Part shown: one piece after another, positions 41,784 through 49,256 of the stretch | Layout of the letters: the number at the start of each line of letters is the position of its first letter | Numbering within the stretch: position 1 is the first letter of the stretch | Assembly (NCBI RefSeq): GCF_029338335.1 | Contig: NZ_CP119796.1 | DNA: 64,000 nucleotides | Direction: 5' to 3' (one strand) | From: Halomontanus rarus | GTDB taxonomy: Archaea; Halobacteriota; Halobacteria; Halobacteriales; Natrialbaceae | The notes under the pieces: model-generated | What the model saw: the letters and a program-made list of their open reading frames with translations, nothing else | Database searches by the model: none | Told to the model about the DNA's origin: nothing | Translations under genes and position numbers: made by a program

Positions 41784-42151
41784 CGGTCGCGGCGGCGACG
41801 CGCCGCGTTCGACCACTCGGCGAGCCCGCCGTCGTCTCTCGACCGCTAGTTGGCCGTAATCGACGCATAGCCGACCGTAGTCGTTCGAAACTGGACCGTA
41901 ACGTGAACCCAGGTCCCGGACCGTCCCGCCGACGTCTCGGCCGATCGGACGTGTGAACCGGCCCAGACGGAGATTCCGCTCGAGGTGCCCGCATGAATAC
42001 AATGTTACATGTCTCCTCAGATCTCCAGTTCCCGTCGCAACCGTTCGTCGAGGACAATTTCGGCTTGCAGGCCGATCCTACCGACGGAAACGTAACTGAT
42101 CTATGATACAACAGCCGCGTTACAATGTGTCGTGTCGTCCTCGGGGATTGT
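41784..42151. other. Spacer with PadR promoter
   Basis: No gene is evident in these 368 bases. The motif TACAATGT occurs twice, at 41998-42005 and 42121-42128. The second copy lies about 25-30 bases before the PadR start and acts as its likely TATA region. These may be autoregulatory sites. Confidence 0.35.
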
Positions 42152-42439
42152 ATGTCACTGTTCGACCTGACCGGATTCCAGCGCGACCTGCTCGTCGTTA
42201 TTTCGGGATTAGAGCGACCGTCCGGCCAAACGATCAAAGAACACATCGAAGACGACGCCGATATCGAGGTCAATCACGGCCGGCTGTATCCGAACCTCGA
42301 TACGCTCGTCAATCAGGGGTACGTCGAAAAGGGGGAACTCGATCGCCGAACGAACTACTACGCGATCAGTGATGCGGGAAAACGCGCTCTCAGAGAACGC
42401 GACGAGTGGCAACACACCTACATCGACGAGGTCATCTGA
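42152..42439 (+). CDS. PadR family transcriptional regulator
   Basis: This 95-residue protein has the PadR winged-helix layout: FDLTGFQRDLLVVISGLERPSGQTIKEHIEDDADIEVNHGRLYPNLDTLVNQGYVEKGELDRRTNYYAISDAG. The RLYPNLDTL recognition segment is highly characteristic. It is a small, single-domain dimeric regulator of unknown target. ATG 42152 follows TTACAATG by about 27 bases, and the upstream in-frame ATG at 42125 lies inside that element. Confidence 0.88.
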   Translation: MSLFDLTGFQRDLLVVISGLERPSGQTIKEHIEDDADIEVNHGRLYPNLDTLVNQGYVEKGELDRRTNYYAISDAGKRALRERDEWQHTYIDEVI

Positions 42440-42539
42440 GTCGATCGTCCGCTTCCCTTCCTGTTCTCTCTCAGTCCGTCTCTCACAGAATCAGACTCGA
42501 GAATCCGTCGTCGAGACCCGTTCGCATCCCGACACGCCG

Positions 42540-43592
42540 CTACTGATGCAGCGGTCGTTCTGCCATCTCGGTCCGTAGCTCCGACAGGTGGGCCTGCGAC
42601 ATCTCGCCTTCGAACTGCTGGAGAACCGCGAACACTTCGGCGCGAGAAATCTTGACGTCTCCCTCCCGAACGACGTCCTCGGGACGCTCGCGAAGTTCCC
42701 TGAGCGTTCCGACCGCGAGCAGGTACGGGATCGCCCACGCTGCGAGGGTATTCCCGCGTTGCTCGGGAACGATCTCGAGGTACCGATGGGCGTCGTCGAG
42801 GTAACTCTCGGCGCGGTGGGTTACGCGCTCGATGACCGCCGTCACGCCGCGGTGGTTGTCCTCGTCGACGACGGACTCGACGTCGACTTCCTCTTCCGCG
42901 AGCCACTCCGCGGGGAGGTAGACGTTGTTCTCCTCGCGGTAGTCGGTCTCGACGTCTTTGGCGATGTTGACGAGTTGCAAGAGCAAGGCGAACGAGCGGG
43001 CGTTCGAGCGCAGTTCCTCGGCACGGTCGGGCGAGACGCTTCGAGAGACCAGTCCGGTGATCAGCGTTCCGACCGTCCCGGCGGCGTACCAGCAGTACTC
43101 CTCGAGTTCTTCCAGCGTCTGGAGTCGCAATCCACCTTCCTCGGCGTACCGATCGGTGAACATCGCCATTCCGTCGACGAGTTCGCGCACGGGTTCGCGC
43201 ATAATTTCCCGCGGTTCGCGCTCGAGCGATTCGAACGCTCGAATGACCCGCGGCGTCTGTGCGACGACCTCCCAGTCGTCGTTTCGCTCCTCGGGAGCGG
43301 GAATCCACGGCTCGGCCTCGTCGACGAACGTGTCGACGTCGGCGGGGTCCTCGGGGTCGAGCAGTCGGTCGTAGGTTGCCAGAAGATCGGTCTGCTCGGT
43401 GGGAGGGATGTGACCGGCGTCCTCGATCGTGTCGGCGATTCGACAGAGGAGATAGCCCAGACAGATGTGTCTCGCCATCGGTTCCTCGAGGCGGTCGATC
43501 GTGATCGAGAAGGTCCGCGAGACGCCGTGAACCGCCTCGTAGCACCACTCCAGGTCAGCGTCTGTCGTCGGTTTGGACTGGCCCGTGGTCAT
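42540..43592 (-). CDS. Squalene/phytoene synthase family protein
   Basis: This 350-residue isoprenoid head-to-head synthase has HGVSRTFSITIDRLEEPMARHICLGYLLCRIADTIED with the first Asp-rich motif (DTIED), YCWYAAGTVGTLITGL, and the second NIAKDVETDYREENNVYLP (Asp-rich). The length and NVYLP motif resemble squalene synthase more than CrtB, but this is not certain. Haloarchaea make squalene and carotenoids such as bacterioruberin. The start ATG is at 43592, divergent from pyk. Confidence 0.85.
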   Translation of the reverse strand: MTTGQSKPTTDADLEWCYEAVHGVSRTFSITIDRLEEPMARHICLGYLLCRIADTIEDAGHIPPTEQTDLLATYDRLLDPEDPADVDTFVDEAEPWIPAPEERNDDWEVVAQTPRVIRAFESLEREPREIMREPVRELVDGMAMFTDRYAEEGGLRLQTLEELEEYCWYAAGTVGTLITGLVSRSVSPDRAEELRSNARSFALLLQLVNIAKDVETDYREENNVYLPAEWLAEEEVDVESVVDEDNHRGVTAVIERVTHRAESYLDDAHRYLEIVPEQRGNTLAAWAIPYLLAVGTLRELRERPEDVVREGDVKISRAEVFAVLQQFEGEMSQAHLSELRTEMAERPLHQ

Positions 43593-43728
43593 CTACTTGT
43601 CCATCCCTTCGTTGGCGTACCGGAAAAACACAGTGGTCACCGGTTCGATACGCCGGTTGTCACACCGTCCTCGGCGCTCCGTCGGAGAATGACGTACCTT
43701 TTTGCCGGCTACCACCCAACCTCCGCGT

Positions 43729-45489
43729 ATGAGAAACGCGAAGATCGTCTGTACGCTGGGTCCCGCTTCTCGCACCCAGCGGACGATTCGAGACCTCGCC
43801 GACGCGGGCATGTCCGTCGCCAGGCTCAACGCCAGCCACGGCTCGACCGCCGATCGGGCCGACCTGATCGACCGCATCCGGACCGTCGACGAGTCGACCG
43901 AGATGCCCGTCGCGATCATGCTTGACATGCAGGGACCGGAGATCCGCACCGCATCGCTTCCGGAGGGTGAGACCGTCACTCTCGAGACCGACTCGACGGT
44001 TCGGTTCCGCGAGGGTACGGACGCCACTCCCGAGGAGGTCGGTCTCTCGCTGTCGATCGACGGGGCCGGCGTCGGCGATCGAATCCTGCTCGACGACGGA
44101 CTGATCGAGACGACCGTCGAGACCGTCGACGAGGACGGCTCGATCGTCGCACACGTCGACAGCGGGGGCGAACTCGGGGGTCGGAAGGGAGTCAACATCC
44201 CCGGCGTCGACCTCGATCTGGACGTCGTCACCGAAACCGATCGACGGGAACTCGAACTGGCCGCCGAGAAAGACGTCGACTTCGTCGCGGCGAGTTTCGT
44301 CCGCGACGCCGACGACATCTACGAAGTGAGCGAGACGCTCGAGGAGTTCGGCGCGGAGATTCCGATCATCGCGAAAATCGAACGGGTGGGCGCGGTCGAG
44401 AACCTCGACGAACTGATCGAGGCCGCCTACGGGGTCATGGTCGCCCGCGGCGACCTGGGCGTGGAGTGCCCGATGGAGGACGTCCCGATGATCCAGAAAC
44501 GGATCATCAGAAAGTGTCGCAACGACGGGACGCCGGTCATTACGGCGACGGAGATGCTCGACTCGATGGTCCACGCCCCTCGCCCGACCAGAGCGGAGGC
44601 CTCGGACGTCGCCAACGCCGTCCTCGACGGCACCGACGCGGTAATGTTGTCGGCCGAGACGGCGGTCGGCGACCATCCGGTCGCGGTCGTCGACGCGATG
44701 GACAGCATCATCACCGGGGTGGAAGGATCCGAAGAGTACGCCGAGTTGCTCGAACAGCGGGTTCCGTCCTCCACCGATGCACGGACGGATGCACTCGCTC
44801 GTTCCGCGAGATTCCTCGCTCGCGACATCGGGGCCGACGCCGTCGTGACGGCCACCGAGTCGGGGTACACCGCACTGAAGACCGCGAAGTACCGACCCGG
44901 CGTGCCGGTCGTCGCGTCGACGCCGAACCACGCCGTTCGCCGCCAACTCGCGCTTTCCTGGGGCGTGACGCCGCTGTACGCGTCGGTCTCGGATCAAGGT
45001 GCCGACGCCGTCATCGAGAAGGCCGTTCAGTCGGCCCTGGACGCCGGCGTCGCCCAGAGTGGGGACACCGTCGTCGTCCTCTGCGGGATGATGACCGAAC
45101 TCGAGGGGGCGAACACGACGAACATGATGAAAGTCCACGTCGCGGCGGAGTCGCTGGCGACCGGCCGAGTCGTCGTCGACGGGCGTGTCTCCGGCCCGAT
45201 CGCGCGCGTCACCGACGGCGACCTGTCTGCGATTTCAGACGGCGCGATCGTCGCACTGGACAGCGAGTTCGACGAGGAGTTCGAGGGGGACCTCGAGAAG
45301 ATCGCCGGAATCGTCGATGCGCGTCGTGGAATGACCGGCTATCCGGCGCTCGTCGCCCGCGAGATGGACGTCCCGATGATCAGCGGTGTCGATCTCTCGG
45401 CGTTGACCGACGGCCGAGCGGTCACCGTCGACGCCGAGCGCGGTGTCGTCTACGGCGGCGGCATCGACGATCGATCCACTCGTCGGTGA
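43729..45489 (+). CDS. pyk: Pyruvate kinase with C-terminal PEP-utiliser domain
   Basis: This 586-residue enzyme has KIVCTLGPASRTQRTI, NASHGS, LDMQGPEIRT, and the active-site block IIAKIERVGAVENLDELIEAAYGVMVARGDLGVE, then ITATEMLDSM, DGTDAVMLSAETAVGDHPV. A regulatory domain (about 350-480) follows. The last 100 residues carry a PEP-utiliser mobile domain (GRVSGPIARVTDGDLS). It converts PEP and ADP to pyruvate and ATP. A CTTTTTGCC TATA-like element lies about 27 bases before ATG 43729. Confidence 0.95.
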   Translation: MRNAKIVCTLGPASRTQRTIRDLADAGMSVARLNASHGSTADRADLIDRIRTVDESTEMPVAIMLDMQGPEIRTASLPEGETVTLETDSTVRFREGTDATPEEVGLSLSIDGAGVGDRILLDDGLIETTVETVDEDGSIVAHVDSGGELGGRKGVNIPGVDLDLDVVTETDRRELELAAEKDVDFVAASFVRDADDIYEVSETLEEFGAEIPIIAKIERVGAVENLDELIEAAYGVMVARGDLGVECPMEDVPMIQKRIIRKCRNDGTPVITATEMLDSMVHAPRPTRAEASDVANAVLDGTDAVMLSAETAVGDHPVAVVDAMDSIITGVEGSEEYAELLEQRVPSSTDARTDALARSARFLARDIGADAVVTATESGYTALKTAKYRPGVPVVASTPNHAVRRQLALSWGVTPLYASVSDQGADAVIEKAVQSALDAGVAQSGDTVVVLCGMMTELEGANTTNMMKVHVAAESLATGRVVVDGRVSGPIARVTDGDLSAISDGAIVALDSEFDEEFEGDLEKIAGIVDARRGMTGYPALVAREMDVPMISGVDLSALTDGRAVTVDAERGVVYGGGIDDRSTRR

Positions 45490-45517
45490 CCACGCAGTGT
45501 CGTCGGCACGCCGCGGG

Positions 45518-45523
45518 TTTTTT
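45518..45523 (+). terminator. T6 tract after pyk
   Basis: Six consecutive T follow the pyk stop by about 30 bases, after a GC-rich CCGCGGG, fitting a haloarchaeal transcription end. Confidence 0.45.
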
Positions 45524-45547
45524 CGTCTCGGCGACCGACGTCTTCGT

Positions 45548-45955
45548 ATGAACGAGGAAGGATCCGACTTCGACGCCGGTTCCGATTCCGATTCCGATTC
45601 TGGCTCAGGCTCGAGTTCGGGCTCCGGCTCCGGCCCCCATTTCGACTCGACCAGCAACGAACCGACCTCCGATTCCGGGGCGTCGACCGCCGAGAACCGC
45701 CGCGACGAATCGGATCGCGAGTGGGGTCGAATTCCGATCGACACCGACGAATACGACTCCGACTCGGACTCGGAAGGCGGTTCCGACGACGAACCCGACC
45801 CGCCGGAAGACGACGACCCCTTCGCTCCGGAACCGAGTTCGACACCGATCGAGCCGGGCGAGCCGACGCTCGAGAACGCGCTGTTCGTCGTGCTCGGTGC
45901 GGTCGCGATGGTGCTGGTACTGTTTCAACTGGTCTCGCTCGGCATCGGCGGGTAA
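45548..45955 (+). CDS. DUF7312-like acidic tail-anchored protein
   Basis: This 135-residue protein starts with a 30-residue Ser/Asp/Gly run (GSDSDSDSGSGSSSGSGSG), continues as a very acidic soluble part, and ends with one hydrophobic helix ENALFVVLGAVAMVLVLFQLVSLGIGG. It has the layout of a C-terminally anchored membrane protein, probably of the haloarchaeal DUF7312 group. The function is unknown. ATG 45548 is 25 bases after the pyk terminator. Confidence 0.65.
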   Translation: MNEEGSDFDAGSDSDSDSGSGSSSGSGSGPHFDSTSNEPTSDSGASTAENRRDESDREWGRIPIDTDEYDSDSDSEGGSDDEPDPPEDDDPFAPEPSSTPIEPGEPTLENALFVVLGAVAMVLVLFQLVSLGIGG

Positions 45956-46015
45956 GTGACCGAGACCTGTAGTTCGCAATAAACATTTAATCGGTGCGAG
46001 ACCTTAGCACCTCAC

Positions 46016-46645
46016 ATGGTCGAATTCCTCGTCGAGAATTTGCCGCTCACGCTGCTGGCTGCGGGCCTCGTACTGATGGTGATGGAGGCGGTCTCTCCCG
46101 GGGCGCATCTGATCGTGATCGGCGTCGCACTGGTCGGGGCAGGAATAATCGGGATGTTGTCCCCCTTCGGTGGGCCGCTGGTTCTGGCCGCACTCACCCT
46201 CGTGATCGGTGCGGCCGCGGCCTGGGTCTACCGCGAGTTCGACTTCTACGGCGGGAAAGGGACCGCCAAGACGAGCGACTCGGACTCGCTGTCGGGCCGA
46301 ACGGGATACGTCACGCAGACCGTCAGTGCCCGGGGCGGCGAGGTCAAACTCGACGAAGGGGGCTTCAACCCGAATTACAGCGCTCGAACGACCAGCGGCA
46401 CCATCGAGGAAGGCGAGGAGATTATCGTCCTCGATCCCGGCGGTGGGAACGTCCTGACCGTCGCACGAATGGGTTCGATCGAGGAGGACGAAATCGATCG
46501 CGAACTCGCTCGCGAAGCCGCGCGGACGAACGCCGATTCCCGGCCCGAAACGACGGCCGAACGCACCGGTTCTCCGACCGAGTCCGACTCTCGGTCGGCG
46601 GTCGAGGGAGCAGAGACGGAAACCGAATCGGAAAAATCGAACTGA
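46016..46645 (+). CDS. NfeD family membrane protein
   Basis: This 209-residue NfeD-like protein has two or three N-terminal membrane helices (LPLTLLAAGLVLMVMEAVSPGAHLIVIGVALVGAGIIG; LVLAALTLVIGAAAAWVY), then an OB-fold domain (GRTGYVTQTVSARGGEVKLDEGGFNPNYSA to NVLTVARMG), then a Glu/Ser/Thr-rich tail. NfeD proteins pair with stomatins, and the next gene is one. The TATA box ACATTTAATC (about 45985) lies about 27 bases upstream. Confidence 0.88.
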   Translation: MVEFLVENLPLTLLAAGLVLMVMEAVSPGAHLIVIGVALVGAGIIGMLSPFGGPLVLAALTLVIGAAAAWVYREFDFYGGKGTAKTSDSDSLSGRTGYVTQTVSARGGEVKLDEGGFNPNYSARTTSGTIEEGEEIIVLDPGGGNVLTVARMGSIEEDEIDRELAREAARTNADSRPETTAERTGSPTESDSRSAVEGAETETESEKSN

Positions 46646-46690
46646 CCTATGGGTGTGTGTGTCTCGCACATGTTGGCGAAATAAGGGAAC

Positions 46691-46711
46691 GCTTTTTACG
46701 GGTCACCCGTA
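46691..46711 (+). promoter_or_regulatory. Stomatin promoter with TACGGGTCACCCGTA palindrome
   Basis: The TATA-like GCTTTTTACG (46691-46700) overlaps a perfect 15-base palindrome TACGGGTCACCCGTA (46697-46711), which ends 10 bases before ATG 46722. A dyad lying between TATA and the start codon suits a repressor site. The factor is unknown. Confidence 0.55.
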
Positions 46712-46721
46712 AGATGATATC

Positions 46722-47861
46722 ATGGTATTAGAGACAACTGTCTTACAGGCTGAAATCGGTCTGTTCATCGGCGCACTCGGACTGATCGTCGTTCTCGCCG
46801 CGCTGTTGAGCGCGGTCGAGATCGTAAACGCGTACGAGAAGCGTACGTTGACCGTCTTCGGGGAGTACCGCAAACTGCTCGAGCCGGGGATCAACATCGT
46901 CCCGCCGTTCGTCTCGAACACGTATCCCTTCGACATGCGAACCCAGACCCTCGACGTGCCACGACAGGAAGCGATCACGCGCGACAACTCGCCCGTGACC
47001 GCCGACGCCGTCGTCTACATCAAGGTCATGGACGCCAAGAAGGCGTTCCTCGAGGTCGACAACTACAAGACTGCCGTGTCGAACCTCGCCCAGACCACCC
47101 TGCGTGCCGTGCTGGGCGACATGGAACTCGACGACACGCTCAACAAGCGCCAGGAGATCAACGCACGCATCCGCAAAGAACTCGACGAACCCACCGACGA
47201 GTGGGGGATCCGCGTCGAGAGCGTCGAGGTCCGCGAGGTCAACCCCTCCCAGGACGTCCAGCGTGCGATGGAGCAACAGACCTCCGCGGAGCGCAAACGC
47301 CGTGCGATGATCCTTGAGGCGCAGGGTGAACGCCGCAGCGCCGTCGAGAAGGCAGAGGGTGACAAACAGAGTGACATCATCCGCGCGCAGGGTGAAAAAC
47401 AGAGCCAGATCCTCGAGGCACAGGGTGACGCGATTTCGACCGTCCTTCGTGCTCGCTCGGCGGAGTCGATGGGCGAACGCGCCGTCATCGACATGGGGAT
47501 GGACACGCTCAAGGAGATCGGCCAGAGCGAATCGACGACGTTCGTCCTCCCGCAGGAGCTGACCTCGATGGTCGGCCGCTACGGCAAACACCTCTCGGGT
47601 AGCGACGTCAAGGAGAACGGCACCCAGCTCGATAGCCTCGAGTTCGACGACGAGACCCGCGAACTGATCGGTCTCGACGACATCGCCGAGATCATCGGTG
47701 AGATCGACAAGGAAGCCGAGATGGATCTCGAGGCGATGGAACAGCAGGCACAGGCGATCAAGGAAGGAAAGGATACGGCGACGATTTCCGATCCCGACGA
47801 CGTCATCGAGGAGATGGATCAGGAGTTCGAGGGCCAGACCGACGGCGGCGAAACGAAGTGA
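46722..47861 (+). CDS. SPFH/stomatin family membrane protein
   Basis: This 379-residue stomatin/prohibitin homologue has an N-terminal membrane helix (AEIGLFIGALGLIVVLAALL) and an SPFH domain (about 30-200; EKRTLTVFGEYRKLLEPGINIVPPF, DNSPVTADAVVYIKVMDAKKAFLEV). A coiled coil of repeated QGE/EGDKQ units follows (ILEAQGERRSAVEKAEGDKQ), and the C-terminus is acidic. It follows nfeD by 76 bases with its own promoter. NfeD-stomatin pairs organise membrane microdomains and may guide membrane proteases. Confidence 0.92.
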   Translation: MVLETTVLQAEIGLFIGALGLIVVLAALLSAVEIVNAYEKRTLTVFGEYRKLLEPGINIVPPFVSNTYPFDMRTQTLDVPRQEAITRDNSPVTADAVVYIKVMDAKKAFLEVDNYKTAVSNLAQTTLRAVLGDMELDDTLNKRQEINARIRKELDEPTDEWGIRVESVEVREVNPSQDVQRAMEQQTSAERKRRAMILEAQGERRSAVEKAEGDKQSDIIRAQGEKQSQILEAQGDAISTVLRARSAESMGERAVIDMGMDTLKEIGQSESTTFVLPQELTSMVGRYGKHLSGSDVKENGTQLDSLEFDDETRELIGLDDIAEIIGEIDKEAEMDLEAMEQQAQAIKEGKDTATISDPDDVIEEMDQEFEGQTDGGETK

Positions 47862-48018
47862 AATGAAGTGAGCTGAGAGACGATCAGTAGTTGTCTCGGG
47901 CCGTTCACGTCTAACTAACGGTCATTTGTTCTGTAACGAACATCTAGAAATCACAGTACGAAGTGGAGCGAAACCTGTTTTACCCAGTAGCCCTTTTGCC
48001 GTCGTAGGTACAGAACGC

Positions 48019-48636
48019 ATGACAACACCTGACGGGGTCGACGAAGAGAAGCGGGCGACGCTTCGACGATTTGCTGCCGTCGGTGCGGCATCACCGCTCG
48101 CTCGCTTTTCGGATCCGGCAGCGGCCGACACGGGCGAAAGCGACGCTCGAGACGCCATCGCTGGCTATCTCTCGACGACGCCCGGGGCCCACTTCTCGAA
48201 GATCCGTGACGATCTCCAACTGGGCACCGGTGAGACCCAACATCACCTTCGCCGACTCGAGGAACTGGAGGCGGTCGAACGGTTTCGCGACGGGGACTAC
48301 AAGCGGTTCGTCCTCGCCGATCGGTTCGACGACTTCGAGAAGAACGCACTGGGTTACCTCCGACGGGATACCCCGCGAGGGATGTTGATCGAACTCCTCG
48401 CCACTCCGGATGCGACCGCAAGCGAGCTCGCGAACGCACTCGAGGTATCCGCACCGACGGTCAGCAAGTACGCTGGCGAACTCGAGGATGCGGGATTACT
48501 CTCCCGCGAAGACGGCTACGCGGTCGAGCGACCCGAAACGGTGTTGTTGTTGCTCGTTCGCCACGCCGACTCGTTCGGGGAGCGGGCGATGTCGCTCGCG
48601 ACGGGGGCGGATCGCCTGATCAGTTACGACGGGTAG
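48019..48636 (+). CDS. Tandem winged-helix transcriptional regulator
   Basis: This 205-residue protein has two helix-turn-helix domains: ARDAIAGYLSTTPGAHFSKIRDDLQLGTGETQHHLRRLEELEAVERF (about 44-90) and LIELLATPDATASELANALEVSAPTVSKYAGELEDAGLLSREDG (about 125-165). Dual winged helices of this type are common haloarchaeal regulators, and their targets are unknown. ATG 48019 lies after a CCCTTTTGCC element by about 20 bases. Confidence 0.82.
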   Translation: MTTPDGVDEEKRATLRRFAAVGAASPLARFSDPAAADTGESDARDAIAGYLSTTPGAHFSKIRDDLQLGTGETQHHLRRLEELEAVERFRDGDYKRFVLADRFDDFEKNALGYLRRDTPRGMLIELLATPDATASELANALEVSAPTVSKYAGELEDAGLLSREDGYAVERPETVLLLLVRHADSFGERAMSLATGADRLISYDG

Positions 48637-48682
48637 CGATCGTCCTCGGTGAGAACGCAAATCGCAGTGGCGGCCGATGTGG

Positions 48683-48687
48683 TTTTT
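48683..48687 (+). terminator. T5 tract after the winged-helix gene
   Basis: Five T occur about 47 bases after the stop in a GC-rich setting; weak evidence for a transcription end. Confidence 0.3.
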
Positions 48688-48802
48688 CGGCGACAGTAAT
48701 ACCGACTTCGGGTTCGGTTGCTGAGAGGTCGGTTCGGGAAGAACGCGACGTACGGAAAGAATAGATCGAACGCGACCGCTGGTGGGTCGTTCGTCTAGGC
48801 GT

Positions 48803-49036
48803 CTAGACGTTCACTTTCCAGGTCGTACTCGAGGAGTAGCCCCACTTCTCGATCTCGACGTCGTAGTTGCCGTCTTGGAGTGCGGTGATGTTCGAGCCGA
48901 CCTCTTTCGCCGTCATCCCCAGTTCCTCGCCGATGAGCCGCGATTTGAAATACGTCTTCGTTGCGGCGTTGTTGCGAAGGTATTGAAGAATCTGTTGTTG
49001 CTTGGTCGTGAGGTCGGGGGCCATTGCGGTGCTCAT
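48803..49036 (-). CDS. DUF7123-like small winged-helix protein
   Basis: This 77-residue protein has TTKQQQILQYLRNNAATKTYFKSRLIGEELGMTAKEVGSNITALQDGNYDVEIEKWG, a compact winged helix, probably DNA-binding. It resembles the haloarchaeal DUF7123 family. ATG 49036 is chosen over the 49081 GTG-type extension, which looks unrelated. It faces the AglD-like gene across a spacer with two direct repeats. Confidence 0.75.
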   Translation of the reverse strand: MSTAMAPDLTTKQQQILQYLRNNAATKTYFKSRLIGEELGMTAKEVGSNITALQDGNYDVEIEKWGYSSSTTWKVNV

Positions 49037-49070
49037 ACATTCGAAATCGATAGGGACTACCTTAGGGGGT

Positions 49071-49169
49071 TTGGTACACACGGTTAATGGGCTGCCGTCT
49101 TGCGATTTGCGGTCGGATTAATGACGGAATAATCAGATGGGGTGGGTCAGTTGGTACGAGCGGTTAATG
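49071..49169 (+). repeat. Pair of 19-base direct repeats upstream of the AglD-like gene
   Basis: TTGGTAC followed by three variable bases and CGGTTAATG occurs at 49071-49089 and again at 49151-49169, with 80 bases between starts. Sixteen of 19 bases match. The spacer separates DUF7123 and the AglD-like gene, so these are candidate regulator sites for one or both. Confidence 0.5.
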
Positions 49170-49256
49170 TATTATTTCAGATGAAAGTTAGGATGTTGAG
49201 AACATTACCGGGGTAGTCCAGAAAGTTCTTACGAACACGAACCCCACCCGAAAGCG

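Noticed and set aside
43660..45138. Minus-strand frame of almost 500 codons opposite pyruvate kinase
   Set aside because: The plus strand encodes intact pyruvate kinase; the antisense frame has no recognisable domain.
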